Source: Euptelea pleiosperma (taxonomy: Eukaryota > Streptophyta > Magnoliopsida > Ranunculales > Eupteleaceae). Taken from it: a stretch of 64,000 nucleotides of DNA. Numbering within the stretch: the stretch's first letter is position 1; every line of letters begins with the position of its first letter. Positions 33,601-46,423 of this stretch are shown one piece after another. Made by a program: the position numbers and the translations under genes. Under the pieces are notes generated by a model. It worked only from the letters and a program-made list of their open reading frames with translations. It had not been told where the DNA came from and did no database searches. The stretch is from assembly GCA_035048495.1 (NCBI GenBank), contig CM068549.1:20617103-20681102 (forward strand), given 5' to 3'.

Positions 33601-36600
33601 AGTTTGCTCCATCCGTGCGTCAATGTCTCTAATTGGACTCATTTTGTGTGTTACATTCCTAAGCCTATAACTAGTGACTCTTTCTCGACTGGACCGCGTA
33701 ATTTGACCTAATATCTTCTATAACAATTGTTTTTACACATTTGAAGTGTTGGAACAAGATTCGGGACTGTCGGAACAAGTTTGCCCCATCCGTGTGTCAA
33801 TGACTCTAATTGGACTCAGTTTGTGCGTTACATTCCGAAGCTTATAACAAGTGACTTTTTCGCAACCGGACCTGGTAATTTGACTCAATCTCTTCAATTA
33901 CAATTATTTAAACACATTTGAGGTCTTGGAACAAGATTCGGGACGGTCGAAACAAGTTTGCTCCATCCGTGCGTTAATGTCTCTAATTGGATTCAGTTTG
34001 TGTGTTACATTCCTAAGCCTATAACAAGTGACTTGTTCTCAACCGGACCTCCTAATTTGACTCAATATCTTCTATTACAATTGTTTAAACACATTTGAAG
34101 TGTAGGAACAACATTCGGGACTGTAGGAACAAGATTCGGGACTGTCGGAACAAGTTTGCCCCATCCGTGCGTCAATGACTCTAATTGGACTCAGTTTGTG
34201 CGTTACATTCCTAAGCTTATAACAAGTGACTTTTTCACAACCGGACCACGTAATTTGATTCAATCTCTTCCATTACAATTGTCTAAACACATTTGAAGTC
34301 TGGGAACAAGATTCGGGACAGTCGAAATAAGTTTGCTCCATCCGTGATTCAATGTCTCTAATTGGACTCAGTTTGTGTGTTACATTCCGAAGTCTGTAAC
34401 TAGTGACTTGTTCTCGACCGGACCTCCTAATTTGACCTATTATCTTCTATAACAATTGTTTAAACACATTTGAAGTTTTAGAACAAGATTCGGGACAGTC
34501 GAAACAAGTTTGCTCCATCCGTGCGTCAATGTCTCTAATTGGACTCATTTTGTGTGTTACATTCCTAAGCCTATAACTATTGACTTGTTCTCGACCGGAC
34601 CGCATAATTTGACCTAATATCTTCTATAACAATTGTTTTAACACATTTGAAGTGTTGGAACAAGATTCAGGACTGTCAAAAAAGTTTGCCCCATCCGTGC
34701 GTCAATGACTCTAATTGGACTCAGTTTGTGCGTTACATTCCGAAGCTTATAACAAGTGACTTTTTCGCAACCGAACCTGGTAATTTGACTCAATCTCTTC
34801 AATTACAATTGTTTAAACACATTTGAAGTCTTGGAACAAGATTCGGGACGGTCAAAACAAGTTTGCTCCATCCGTGCGTCAGTTTCTCTAATTGGATTCA
34901 GTTTGTGTGTTACATTCCTAAGCCTATAACAAGTGACTTGTTCTCAACCGGACCTCCTAATTTGACTCAATATCTTCTATTACAATTGTTTAAACACATT
35001 TGAAGTGTAGGAACAACATTCGGGACTGTAGGAACAAGATTCGGGACTGTCGGAACAAGTTTGCCCCATCCGTGCGTCAATGACTCTAATTGGACTTAGT
35101 TTGTGCGTTACATTCCTAAGCTTATAACAAGTGACTTTTTCACAACCGGACCACGTAATTTGACTCAATCTCTTCCATTACAATTGTTTAAACACATTTT
35201 AAGTCTGGGAACAAGATTCGGGACAGTCGAAACAAGTTTGCTCCATCCGTGCGTGAATGTCTCTAAGTGGACTCAGTTTGTGTGTTACATTCCTAAGCCT
35301 ATAACTAGTGACTTGTTCTCGACCGGACCGCGTAATTTGACCTAATATCTTCTATAACAATTGTTTTAACACATTTGAAGTGTTGGAACAAGAGTCAGGA
35401 CTGTCAAACAAGTTTGCCCCATCCGTGCGTCAATGACTCTAATTGGACTCAGTTTGTGCGTTACATTCCGAAGCTTATAACAATTGACTTTTTCGCAACC
35501 GGACCTGGTAATTTGACTCAATCTCTTCAATTACAATTGTTTAAACACATTTGAAGTCTCGGAACAAGATTCGGGACGGTCGAAACAAGTTTGCTCCATC
35601 CGTGCGTTACTGTCTCTAATTGGATTCAGTTTGTGTGTTTCATTCCTAAGCCTATAACAAGTGACTTGTTCTCAACCGGACCTCCTAATTTGACTCAATA
35701 TCTTCTATTACAATTGTTTAAACACATTTGAAGTGTAGGAACAAGATTCGGGACTGTCGGAACAAGTTTGCCCCATCCGTGCGTCAATGACTCTAATTGG
35801 ACTCAATTTGTGCGTTACATTCCTAAGCTTATAACAAGTGACTTTTTCGCAACCGGACCACGTAATTTGACTCAATCTCTTCCATTACAATTGTCTAAAC
35901 ACATTTGAAGTCTGGGAACAAGATTCAGGACAGTCGAAATAAGTTTGCTCCATCCGTGCGTCAATGTCTCTAATTGGACTCAGTTTGTGTGTTACATTCC
36001 GAAGTCTATAACTAGTGACTTGTTCTCGACCGAACCTCGTAATTTGACCTATTATCTTCTATAACAATTGTGTAAACACATTTGAAGTTTTAGAACAAGA
36101 TTCGGGACAGTCGAAACAAGTTTGCTCCATCCGTGCGTCAATGTCTCTAATTGGACTCATTTTGTGTGTTACATTCCTAAGCCTATAACTAGTGACTTGT
36201 TCTCGACTGGACCGCGTAATTTGACCCAATATCTTCTATAACAATTGTTTTAACACATTTGAAGTGTTGGAACAAGATTCGGGACTGTCGAAACAAGTTT
36301 ACCCCATCCGTGCGTCAATGACTCTAATTGGACTCAGTTTGTGCGTTACATTCCGAAGCTTATAACAAGTGACTTTTTCGCAACCGGACCTGGTAATTTG
36401 ACTCAATCTCTTCAATTACAATTGTTTAAACACATTTGAAGTCTTGGAACAAGATTCGGGACGGTCGAAACAAGTTTGCTCCATCCGTGCGTTAATGTCT
36501 CTAATTGGATTCAGTTTGTGTGTTACATTCCTAAGCCTATAACAAATGACTTGTTCTCAATCGGACCTCCTAATTTGACTCAATATCTTCTATTACAATT

Positions 36601-37850
36601 GTTTAAACACATTTGAAGTGTAGGAACAAGATTCGGGACTGTAGGAACAAGATTCGGGACTGTCGGAACAAGTTTGGCCCATCCGTGCGTCAATGACTCT
36701 AATTGGACTCAGTTTGTGCGTTACATTCCTAAGCTTATAACAAGTGACTTTTTCGCAACCGGACCACGTAATTTGACTCAATCTCTTCCATTACAATTGT
36801 CTAAACACATTTGAAGTCTGGGAACAAGATTCGGGACAGTCGAAATAAGTTTGCTCCATCCGTGCGTCAATGTCTCTAATTGGACTCAGTTTGTGTGTTA
36901 CATTCCGAAGTCTATAACTAGTGACTTGTTCTCGACCGCACCTCGTAATTTGACCTATTATCTTCTATAACAATTGTTTAAACACATTTGAAGTTTTAGA
37001 ACAAGATTCGGGACAGTCGAAACAAGTTTGCTCCATCCGTGCGTCAATGTCTCTAATTGGACTCATTTTGTGTGTTACATTCCTAAGCCTATAACTAGTG
37101 ACTTGTTCTCGACCGGACCACGTAATTTGACCTAATATCTTCTATAACAATTGTTTTAACACATTTGAAGTGTTGGAACAAGATTCAGGACTGTGAAAAA
37201 AGTTTGCCCCATCCGTGCGTCAATGACTCTAATTGGACTCAGTTTGTGCGTTACATTCCGAAGCTTATAACAAATGACTTTTTCGCAATCGGACCTGGTA
37301 ATTTGACTCAATCTCTTCAATTATAATTGTTTAAACACATTTGAAGTCTTGGAACAAGATTCGGGACGGTCGAAACAAGTTTTCTCCATCCGTGCGTCAG
37401 TGTCTCTAATTGGATTCAGTTTGTGTGTTACATTCCTAAGCCTATAACAAGTGACTTGTTCTCAACCGGACCTCCTAATTTGACTCAATATCTTCTATTA
37501 CAATTGTTTAAACACATTTGAAGTGTAGGAACAACATTCGGGACTGTAGGAACAAGATTCGGGACTGTCGGAACAAGTTTGCCCCATCCGTGCGTCAATG
37601 ACTCTAATTGGACTCAGTTTGTGCGTTACATTCCTAAGCTTATAACAAGTGACTTTTTCGCAACCGGACCACGTAATTTGACTCAATCTCTTCCATTACA
37701 ATTGTCTAAACACATTTGAAGTCTGGGAACAAGATTCGGGACAGTCGAAATAAGTTTGCTCCATCCGTGCGTCAATGTCTCTAATTGGACTCAGTTTGTG
37801 TGTTACATTCCGAAGTCTATAACTAGTGACTTGTTCTCGACCGGACCTCC
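27435..37850 (+). repeat. 10,416-bp LTR-bearing segmental unit, copy 2
   Basis: Second tandem copy, containing LTR copy 2 and satellite block 3. It shares with copy 3 a poly-T length of 38 and the GGACAGTC variant (27,681; also in copy 3). It shares with copy 1 the TTACTGTC variant (25,194 and 35,610), which copy 3 lacks. Confidence 0.93.
28914..31552 (+). mobile_element. Solo LTR, 2,639 bp, copy 2 (segmental duplicate)
   Basis: Same element as 18,497-21,136, in the same D monomer position with the same CATTT flanks. On reading, the only difference found is one T fewer in the poly-T tract (38 at 30,561-30,598, against 39). Internal sites lie at +10,417 left of that tract and +10,416 right of it. 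The identical insertion site shows it was copied with its flanks, not by a new transposition. Confidence 0.88.
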
Positions 37851-39329
37851 TAATTTGACCTATTATCTTCTATAACAATTGTTTAAACACATTTGAAGTT
37901 TTAGAACAAGATTCGGGACAGTCGAAACAAGTTTGCTCCATCCGTGCGTCAATGTCTCTAATTGGACTCATTTTGTGTGTTACATTCCTAAGCCTATAAC
38001 TAGTGACTTGTTCTCGACCGGACCGCGTAATTTGACCTAATATCTTCTATAACAATTGTTTTAACACATTTGAACTGTTGGAACAAGATTCAGGACAGTC
38101 AAAAAAGTTTGCCCCATCCGTGCGTCAATGACTCTATTTGGACTCAGTTTGTGCGTTACGTTCCGAAGCTTATAACAAGTGACTTTTTCGCAACCGGACC
38201 TGGTAATTTGACTCAATCTCTTCAATTACAATTGTTTAAACACATTTGAAGTCTTGGAACAAGATTCGGGACGGTCGAAACAAGTTTGCTCCATCCGTGC
38301 GTCAGTGTCTCTAATTGGATTCAGTTTGTGTGTTACATTCCTAAGCCTATAACAAGTGACTTGTTCTCAACCGGACCTCCTAATTTGACTCAATATCTTC
38401 TATTACAATTGTTTAAACACATTTGAAGTGTAGGAACAACATTCGGGACTGTAGGAACAAGATTCGGGACTGTCGGAACAAGTTTGCCCCATCCGTGCGT
38501 CAATGACTCTAATTGGACTCAGTTTGTGCGTTACATTCCTAAGCTTATAACAAGTGACTTTTTCGCAACCGGACCACGTAATTTGACTCAATCTCTTCCA
38601 TTACAATTGTCTAAACACATTTGAAGTCTGGGAACAAGATTCGGGACAGTCGAAATAAGTTTGCTCCATCCGTGCGTCAATGTCTCTAATTGGACTCAGT
38701 TTGTGTGTTACATTCCGAAGTCTATAACTAGTGACTTGTTCTCGACCGGACCTCGTAATTTGACCAATTATCTTCTATAACAATTGTTTAAACACATTTG
38801 AAGTTTTAGAACTAGATTCGGGACAGTCGAAACAAGTTTGCTCCATCCGTGCGTCAATGTCTCTAATTGGACTCATTTTGTGTGTTACATTCCTAAGCCT
38901 ATAACTAGTGACTTGTTCTCGACCGGACCGCGTAATTTGACCTAATATCTTCTATAACAATTGTTTTAACACATTTGAACTGTTGGAACAAGATTCAGGA
39001 CTGTCAAAAAAGTTTGCCCCATCCGTGCGTCAATGACTCTAATTGGACTCAGTTTGTGCGTTACATTCCGAAGCTTATAACAAGTGACTTTTTCGCAACC
39101 GGACCTGGTAATTTGACTCAATCTCTTCAATTACAATTGGTTAAACACATTTGAAGTCTTGGAACAAGATTCGGGACGGTCGAAACAAGTTTGCTCCATT
39201 CGTGCGTCAGTGTCTCTAATTGGATTCAGTTTGTGTGTTACATTCCTAAGCCTATAACAAGTGACTTGTTCTCAACCGGACCTCCTAATTTGACTCAATA
39301 TCTTCTATTACAATTGTTTAAACACATTT
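31553..39329 (+). repeat. Satellite array block 3 (7,777 bp)
   Basis: Near-identical copy of block 2 at an offset of 10,416 bp, with the same monomer order, the same single-21-bp D monomer (35,653-35,829) and the same marker variants. Only a handful of differences were noticed, such as CATCCGTG at 31,624 where block 2 has CATTCGTG. Confidence 0.96.
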
Positions 39330-40974
39330 TGAAAGTAGGTATTTTCCGCGTCGTTGGTTACGGAAACCCTAACCTCAACAAGATTTGTAATTTTATCCGA
39401 TTTTATCCTGATTATCCTGCAAAATTGACAGATTTGTATAGGGATTCGTGTCGGATGTCGATCCGCACTCGGGATTAGTCTGATTAGCGCGAATAGGAAC
39501 ATAAAATGACAGAAAGTTTCCTGAAAATAGAACACAATTTTATTCAAATCAACTTCATTCATTCGAACATGTCTCTTACAATCAAGTAAAAATAACTAAA
39601 TTATAAAGCGTTAAAAAAAATAAACTAGAGAGAGAAAGAGAGAACTAGAGAGATCTAGAGAGAGAGGACATATAGAGAGAGAAAGAAGAAATCTAGAGAG
39701 AGAAAATGAAAAGTAAAAATAAAAAAAAAGAATAGAGAGAAAGAAACAATACCTTAGACTTACCAATGATCGGGTGCACAGCCAAGACATGGGGCAGAAG
39801 AGAAACAAGGAGGATCTTGGTGGGTAGCACCGCAAGAGATGTGGTCATGAAGATTGCCGGAGTTGCAGGTTTGCAACTCCGGTCAATGGAGTTGTGGTGC
39901 ATGGCAGCGAAGAAGATCAAATGGTGGAGGCGTGGCTTGCATGAAGGATGAATCACCAATTCTCTTTTCTTCCCCTTTTCTTTTGGTTCATTTTTTTTTT
40001 TATCTCACAAATACCTGCAAATTGAAGGTGGAAGAGGCGGTGCTCACAGGTGGAATACGTGCAAGGTTGCACGTTCTGGAAGGTGGCAGCAACGGTGGAA
40101 GTTGTGGAGAGGATGATCTGCTTGAGGAAGGGCAGCAGCTGCTGGTGCGTGGCTGCTGGGACGCTAGGAAGGAGGCGAAGCAATGAGGCGGAGGTGACGT
40201 GCAGCAGCAGGCGAACCCAAGAAGTTGCAGGCGGTGGGCAGCTGGTTGTTCGAGTGGAGAAGACGGACTGGTGGAAGAGGAGGATCAGGGAGGAAGAAGT
40301 GGGGGCAGGCGTAGCAGGTGGAGAAGGAGGGGGCGTTGCCGGAGAGAAGAGGAGACGGAGGCGAACCAGTCCGGTGGGCTGGGTGAGAGGGGAACAGGCG
40401 GTGGTGGTGGACTGGTTAACGTGAACCAGTCCGCCGGAGGAGTTTAAAAACTCGCCTGCTGGTTGCAGGCGCAAGTGGAGGTGCAGCTGGAGGCTGGCGG
40501 TCGTGCAGCAGCAAGGAGAGAAGAAGAAAAAGAGAAGAAGAAAGGAAGAAGAAGAAGGCGGAGACGGCCGGAGTTCTGCAACTCCGGCCGAACGAAGAAA
40601 AGAAGAAAAAAAAAAAAGAAGAAGAAAAGAAGAAGAAGAAGAAGAAGACGAGAAGGAGAAGAAGAAAGAAGAAAGGGAAGAGAGGAAGAGGGATGAAGAG
40701 AAGGAAGAGAAGAAAGAGAAGAGAAGAAGGACGGCCGGAGTTGCAAACCTGCAACTCCGGCGAAGAATGGTGAAGAAGATGAAGAGAAGGAAAAACGAGA
40801 AAGAAGAAAGGAGGAGGAAGATGGGGCCAAAAACGACGGGAAGAGTAAAAGGGGAAGGAGAGGAGAAGAGGGGAGAGGGATTAGGGTTCGAACGAACCCT
40901 TCTCCTTCCTCTTATAAAGCTCCCTATTTCCATTAATGGAAATAGGGTATTTTTTAAATAAAAAAAATATTTTT

Positions 40975-41017
<43 letters not shown>

Positions 41018-41968
41018 TAAAATGCTACTTTTCTATGGGGAATCTCCCCAATTAGTGGACCCCCCATTTAATTAAAATTATTTTTGAAATTCGCGGGGTC
41101 CACTAACTGGTCGGACAGCGGGTCGATGCTGATGGGCCCGGCTACTGGCCCACATGGACTGATGATGTCCATCGTCTCACAAGATGATGTGACAGGCATT
41201 CTGAAGGCGATCGGATGGATGGTGACTTGATTGGGACCCAGATTGGTAGATCGACGGATCTAGAGAGATCCAACGGTCCGATTGAAGATCCAACGGTCCG
41301 ATGGAAGATCCAACGGTCAGAAAGCTAAGGGAGATGAGATAGAGCCGAAGGGTAGGAGTTCTGGGGTTAAGTCAGTAGATTCGAGGATCGAGAGATGAAG
41401 AGAGAGAGAGAATAAGAAGAAATGAGAGAAAAAGTATAAAAAAAAATGGAAAAAAACACTGGCGGAGGGTCTGGAACCCTGGTCTTCACTGTGACATCCT
41501 CACGCTTCTCCAGTAGAGTCGACCATCATTCTTTGCTGACTCATGTGGCTTTAAACGCTTTGGTCCGTCTCTTGGTCATTGGCTCTCCTACTCTCTTCGT
41601 TCTTTGGGCCGACTTTTTGGTCCTCTTATTCAGCCCATATTTGGCCCATATCTTCTAGTTATAGCATGTGGGCTTGTTAAGCTTTGATAATGGGCTTTCA
41701 TGATCGATTTGGGCCCACAAGTCTCGAAAATCGTCCCATCGGGGTGTCCTGCGACAGAAGAAGCGCGTAATCAGAACGGCTTAATATTTAGACTTCCGAA
41801 AATGTGTTTAATGCATGCAAATTTACCATTTCGTCCAGAAAAGTGTGTTTTACGCAATGAGATAGACTCTTACGTAGAAAAGTGGATAATTAGAGCAGTT
41901 TTACGTAGGAGAGTGCGATAACGCTAACAGGATAAGTGCTTAAAATAAGCACTTTTGAGCGAATATCA
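39330..41968 (+). mobile_element. Solo LTR, 2,639 bp, copy 3 (segmental duplicate)
   Basis: Third copy with the same insertion point, the same CATTT flanks and a poly-T tract of 38 (40,977-41,014), as in copy 2. Internal sites lie at +20,833 and +20,832 relative to copy 1. No substitution against copy 2 was noticed by eye. Confidence 0.88.
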
Positions 41969-42802
41969 CATTTGAAGTGTAGGAACAACATTCGGGACTG
42001 TAGGAACAAGATTCGGGACTGTCGGAACAAGTTTGCCCCATCCGTGCGTCAATGACTCTAATTGGACTCAGTTTGTGCGTTACATTCCTAAGCTTATAAC
42101 AAGTGACCTTTTCGCAACCGGACCACGTAATTTGACTCAATCTCTTCCATTACAATTGTCTAAACACATTTGAAGTCTGGGAACAAGATTCGGGACAGTC
42201 GAAATAAGTTTGCTCCATCCGTGCGTCAATGTCTCTAATTGGACACAGTTTGTGTGTTACATTCCGAAGTCTATAACTAGTGACTTGTTCTCGACCGGAC
42301 CTCATAATTTGACGTATTATCTTCTATAACAATTGTGTAAACACATTTGAAGTTTTAGAACAAGATTCGGGACAGTCGAAACAAGTTTGCTCCATCCGTG
42401 CGTCAATGTCTCTAATTGGACTCATTTTGTGTGTTACATTCCTAAGCCTATAACTAGTGACTTGTTCTCGACCGGACCGCGTAATTTGACCTAATATCTT
42501 CTATAGCAATTGTTTTAACACATTTGAAGTGTTGGAACAAGATTCAGGACTGTCAAAAAAGTTTGCCCCATCCGTGCGTCAATGACTCTGATTGGACTCA
42601 GTTTGTGCGTTACATTCCGAAGCTTATAACAAGTGACTTTTTCGCAACCGGACCTGGTAATTTGACTCAATCTCTTCAATTACAATTGTTTAAACACATT
42701 TGAAGTCTTGGAACAAGATTCGGGACGGTCGAAACATGTTTGCTCCATCCGTGCGTCAGTGTCTCTAACTGGATTCAGTTTGTGTGTTACATTCCTAAGC
42801 CT

Positions 42803-45800
42803 ATAGCAAGTGACTTGTTCTCAACCGGACCTCCTAATTTGACTCAATATCTTCTATTACAATTGTTTAAACACATTTGAAGTGTAGGAACAACATTCGG
42901 GACTGTAGGAACAAGATTCGGGACTGTCGGAACAAGTTTGCCCCATCCGTGCGTCAATGACTCTAATTGGACTCAGTTTGTGCGTTACATTCCTAAGCTT
43001 ATAACAAGTGACTTTTTCGCAACCGGACCACGTAATTTGACTCAATCTCTTCCATTACAATTCTTTAAACACATTTTTAGTCTGGGAACAAGATTCGGGA
43101 CAGTCGAAACAAGTTTGCTCCATCCGTGCGTGAATGTCTCTAAGTGGACTCAGTTTGTGTGTTACATTCCTAAGCCTATAACTAGTGACTTGTTGTCGAC
43201 CGGACCGCGTAATTTGACCTAATATCTTCTATAACAATTGTTTTAACACATTTGAAGTGTTGGAACAAGATTCAGGACTGTCAAACAAGTTTGCCCCATC
43301 CGTGCATCAATGACTCTAATTGGACTCAGTTTGTGCGTTACATTCCGAAGCTTATAACAAGTGACTTTTTCGCAACCGGACCTGGTAATTTGACTCAATC
43401 TCTTCAATCACAATTGTTTAAACACATTTGAAGTCTTGGAATAAGATTCGGGACGGTCGAAACAAGTTTGCTCCATCCGTGCGTTAATGTCTCTAATTGG
43501 ATTCAGTTTGTGTGTTACATTCCTAAGCCTATAACAAGTGACTTGTTCTCAACCGGACCTCCTAATTTGACTCAATATCTTCTATTACAATTGTTTAAAC
43601 ACATTTGAAGTGTAGGAACAAGATTCGGGACTGTAGGAACAAGATTCGGGACTGTCGGAACAAGTTTGCCCCATCCGTGCGTCAATGACTCTAATTGGAC
43701 TCAGTTTGTGCGTTACATTCCTAAGCTTATAACAAGTGACTTTTTCGCAACCGGACCACGTAATTTGACTCAATCTCTTCCATTACAATTGTCTAAACAC
43801 ATTTGAAGTCTGGGAACAAGATTCGGGACAGTCGAAATAAGTTTGCTCCATCCGTGCGTCAATGTCTCTAATTGCACTCAGTTTGTGTGTTACATTCCGA
43901 AGTCTATAACTAGTGACTTGTTCTCGACCGAACCTCGTAATTTGACCTATTATCTTCTATAACAATTGCTTAAACACATTTGAAGTTTTAGAACAAGATT
44001 CGGGACAGTCGAAAGAAGTTTGCTCCATCCGTGCGTCAATGTCTCTAATTGGACTCATTTTGTGTGTTACATTCCTAAGCCTATAACTAGTGACTCTTTC
44101 TCGACTGGACCGCGTAATTTGACCTAATATCTTCTATAACAATTGTTTTTACACATTTGAAGTGTTGGAACAAGATTCGGGACTGTCGGAACAAGTTTGC
44201 CCCATCCGTGTGTCAATGACTCTAATTGGACTCAGTTTGTGCGTTACATTCCGAAGCTTATAACAAGTGACTTTTTCGCAACCGGACCTGGTAATTTGAC
44301 TCAATCTCTTCAATTACAATTATTTAAACACATTTGAGGTCTTGGAACAAGATTCGGGACGGTCGAAACAAGTTTGCTCCATCCGTGCGTTAATGTCTCT
44401 AATTGGATTCAGTTTGTGTGTTACATTCCTAAGCCTATAACAAGTGACTTGTTCTCAACCGGACCTCCTAATTTGACTCAATATCTTCTATTACAATTGT
44501 TTAAACACATTTGAAGTGTAGGAACAACATTCGGGACTGTAGGAACAAGATTCGGGACTGTCGGAACAAGTTTGCCCCATCCGTGCGTCAATGACTCTAA
44601 TTGGACTCAGTTTGTGCGTTACATTCCTAAGCTTATAACAAGTGACTTTTTCACAACCGGACCACGTAATTTGATTCAATCTCTTCCATTACAATTGTCT
44701 AAACACATTTGAAGTCTGGGAACAAGATTCGGGACAGTCGAAATAAGTTTGCTCCATCCGTGATTCAATGTCTCTAATTGGACTCAGTTTGTGTGTTACA
44801 TTCCGAAGTCTGTAACTAGTGACTTGTTCTCGACCGGACCTCCTAATTTGACCTATTATCTTCTATAACAATTGTTTAAACACATTTGAAGTTTTAGAAC
44901 AAGATTCGGGACAGTCGAAACAAGTTTGCTCCATCCGTGCGTCAATGTCTCTAATTGGACTCATTTTGTGTGTTACATTCCTAAGCCTATAACTATTGAC
45001 TTGTTCTCGACCGGACCGCATAATTTGACCTAATATCTTCTATAACAATTGTTTTAACACATTTGAAGTGTTGGAACAAGATTCAGGACTGTCAAAAAAG
45101 TTTGCCCCATCCGTGCGTCAATGACTCTAATTGGACTCAGTTTGTGCGTTACATTCCGAAGCTTATAACAAGTGACTTTTTCGCAACCGAACCTGGTAAT
45201 TTGACTCAATCTCTTCAATTACAATTGTTTAAACACATTTGAAGTCTTGGAACAAGATTCGGGACGGTCAAAACAAGTTTGCTCCATCCGTGCGTCAGTT
45301 TCTCCAATTGGATTCAGTTTGTGTGTTACATTCCTAAGCCTATAACAAGTGACTTGTTCTCAACCGGACCTCCTAATTTGACTCAATATCTTCTATTACA
45401 ATTGTTTAAACACATTTGAAGTGTAGGAACAACATTCGGGACTGTAGGAACAAGATTCGGGACTGTCGGAACAAGTTTGCCCCATCCGTGCGTCAATGAC
45501 TCTAATTGGACTTAGTTTGTGCGTTACATTCCTAAGCTTATAACAAGTGACTTTTTCACAACCGGACCACGTAATTTGACTCAATCTCTTCCATTACAAT
45601 TGTTTAAACACATTTTAAGTCTGGGAACAAGATTCGGGACAGTCGAAACAAGTTTGCTCCATCCGTGCGTGAATGTCTCTAAGTGGACTCAGTTTGTGTG
45701 TTACATTCCTAAGCCTATAACTAGTGACTTGTTCTCGACCGGACCGCGTAATTTGACCTAATATCTTCTATAACAATTGTTTTAACACATTTGAAGTGTT

Positions 45801-46255
45801 GGAACAAGAGTCAGGACTGTCAAACAAGTTTGCCCCATCCGTGCGTCAATGACTCTAATTGGACTCAGTTTGTGCGTTACATTCCGAAGCTTATAACAAT
45901 TGACTTTTTCGCAACCGGACCTGGTAATTTGACTCAATCTCTTCAATTACAATTGTTTAAACACATTTGAAGTCTCGGAACAAGATTCGGGACGGTCGAA
46001 ACAAGTTTGCTCCATCCGTGCGTTAATGTCTCTAATTGGATTCAGTTTGTGTGTTTCATTCCTAAGCCTATAACAAGTGACTTGTTCTCAACCGGACCTC
46101 CTAATTTGACTCAATATCTTCTATTACAATTGTTTAAACACATTTGAAGTGTAGGAACAAGATTCGGGACTGTCGGAACAAGTTTGCCCCATCCGTGCGT
46201 CAATGACTCTAATTGGACTCAGTTTGTGCGTTACATTCCTAAGCTTATAACAAGT
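42803..46255 (+). repeat. 3,621-bp nested duplication, left copy
   Basis: This stretch of unit copy 3 recurs 3,621 bp downstream with the same markers, for example CATTTTTAGTCTGGG near 43,070 and 46,690, CCGTGCATC near 43,301 and 46,922, and CCGTGATTC near 44,758 and 48,379. It carries a private T-to-C change at 45,305 (TCTCCAATTGG) that the right copy lacks at 48,926. Confidence 0.88.
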
Positions 46256-46423
46256 GACTTTTTCGCAACCGAACCTGGTAATTTGACTCAATCTCTTCAA
46301 TTACAATTGTTTAAACACATTTGAAGTCTTGGAACAAGATTCGGGACGGTCAAAACAAGTTTGCTCCATCCGTGCGTCAGTTTCTCCAATTGGATTCAGT
46401 TTGTGTGTTACATTCCTAAGCCT
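46240..46423 (+). repeat. Mosaic patch at the duplication junction
   Basis: Between 46,240-46,271 and 46,424-46,593 the sequence matches neither the regular unit nor the 3,621-bp offset. It matches 45,158-45,341 at an offset of 1,082 bp: GAACCTGG at 46,271, GGTCAAAACAAG, CGTCAGTTTCTCC. The C at 46,387 is shared only with 45,305. Confidence 0.82.
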
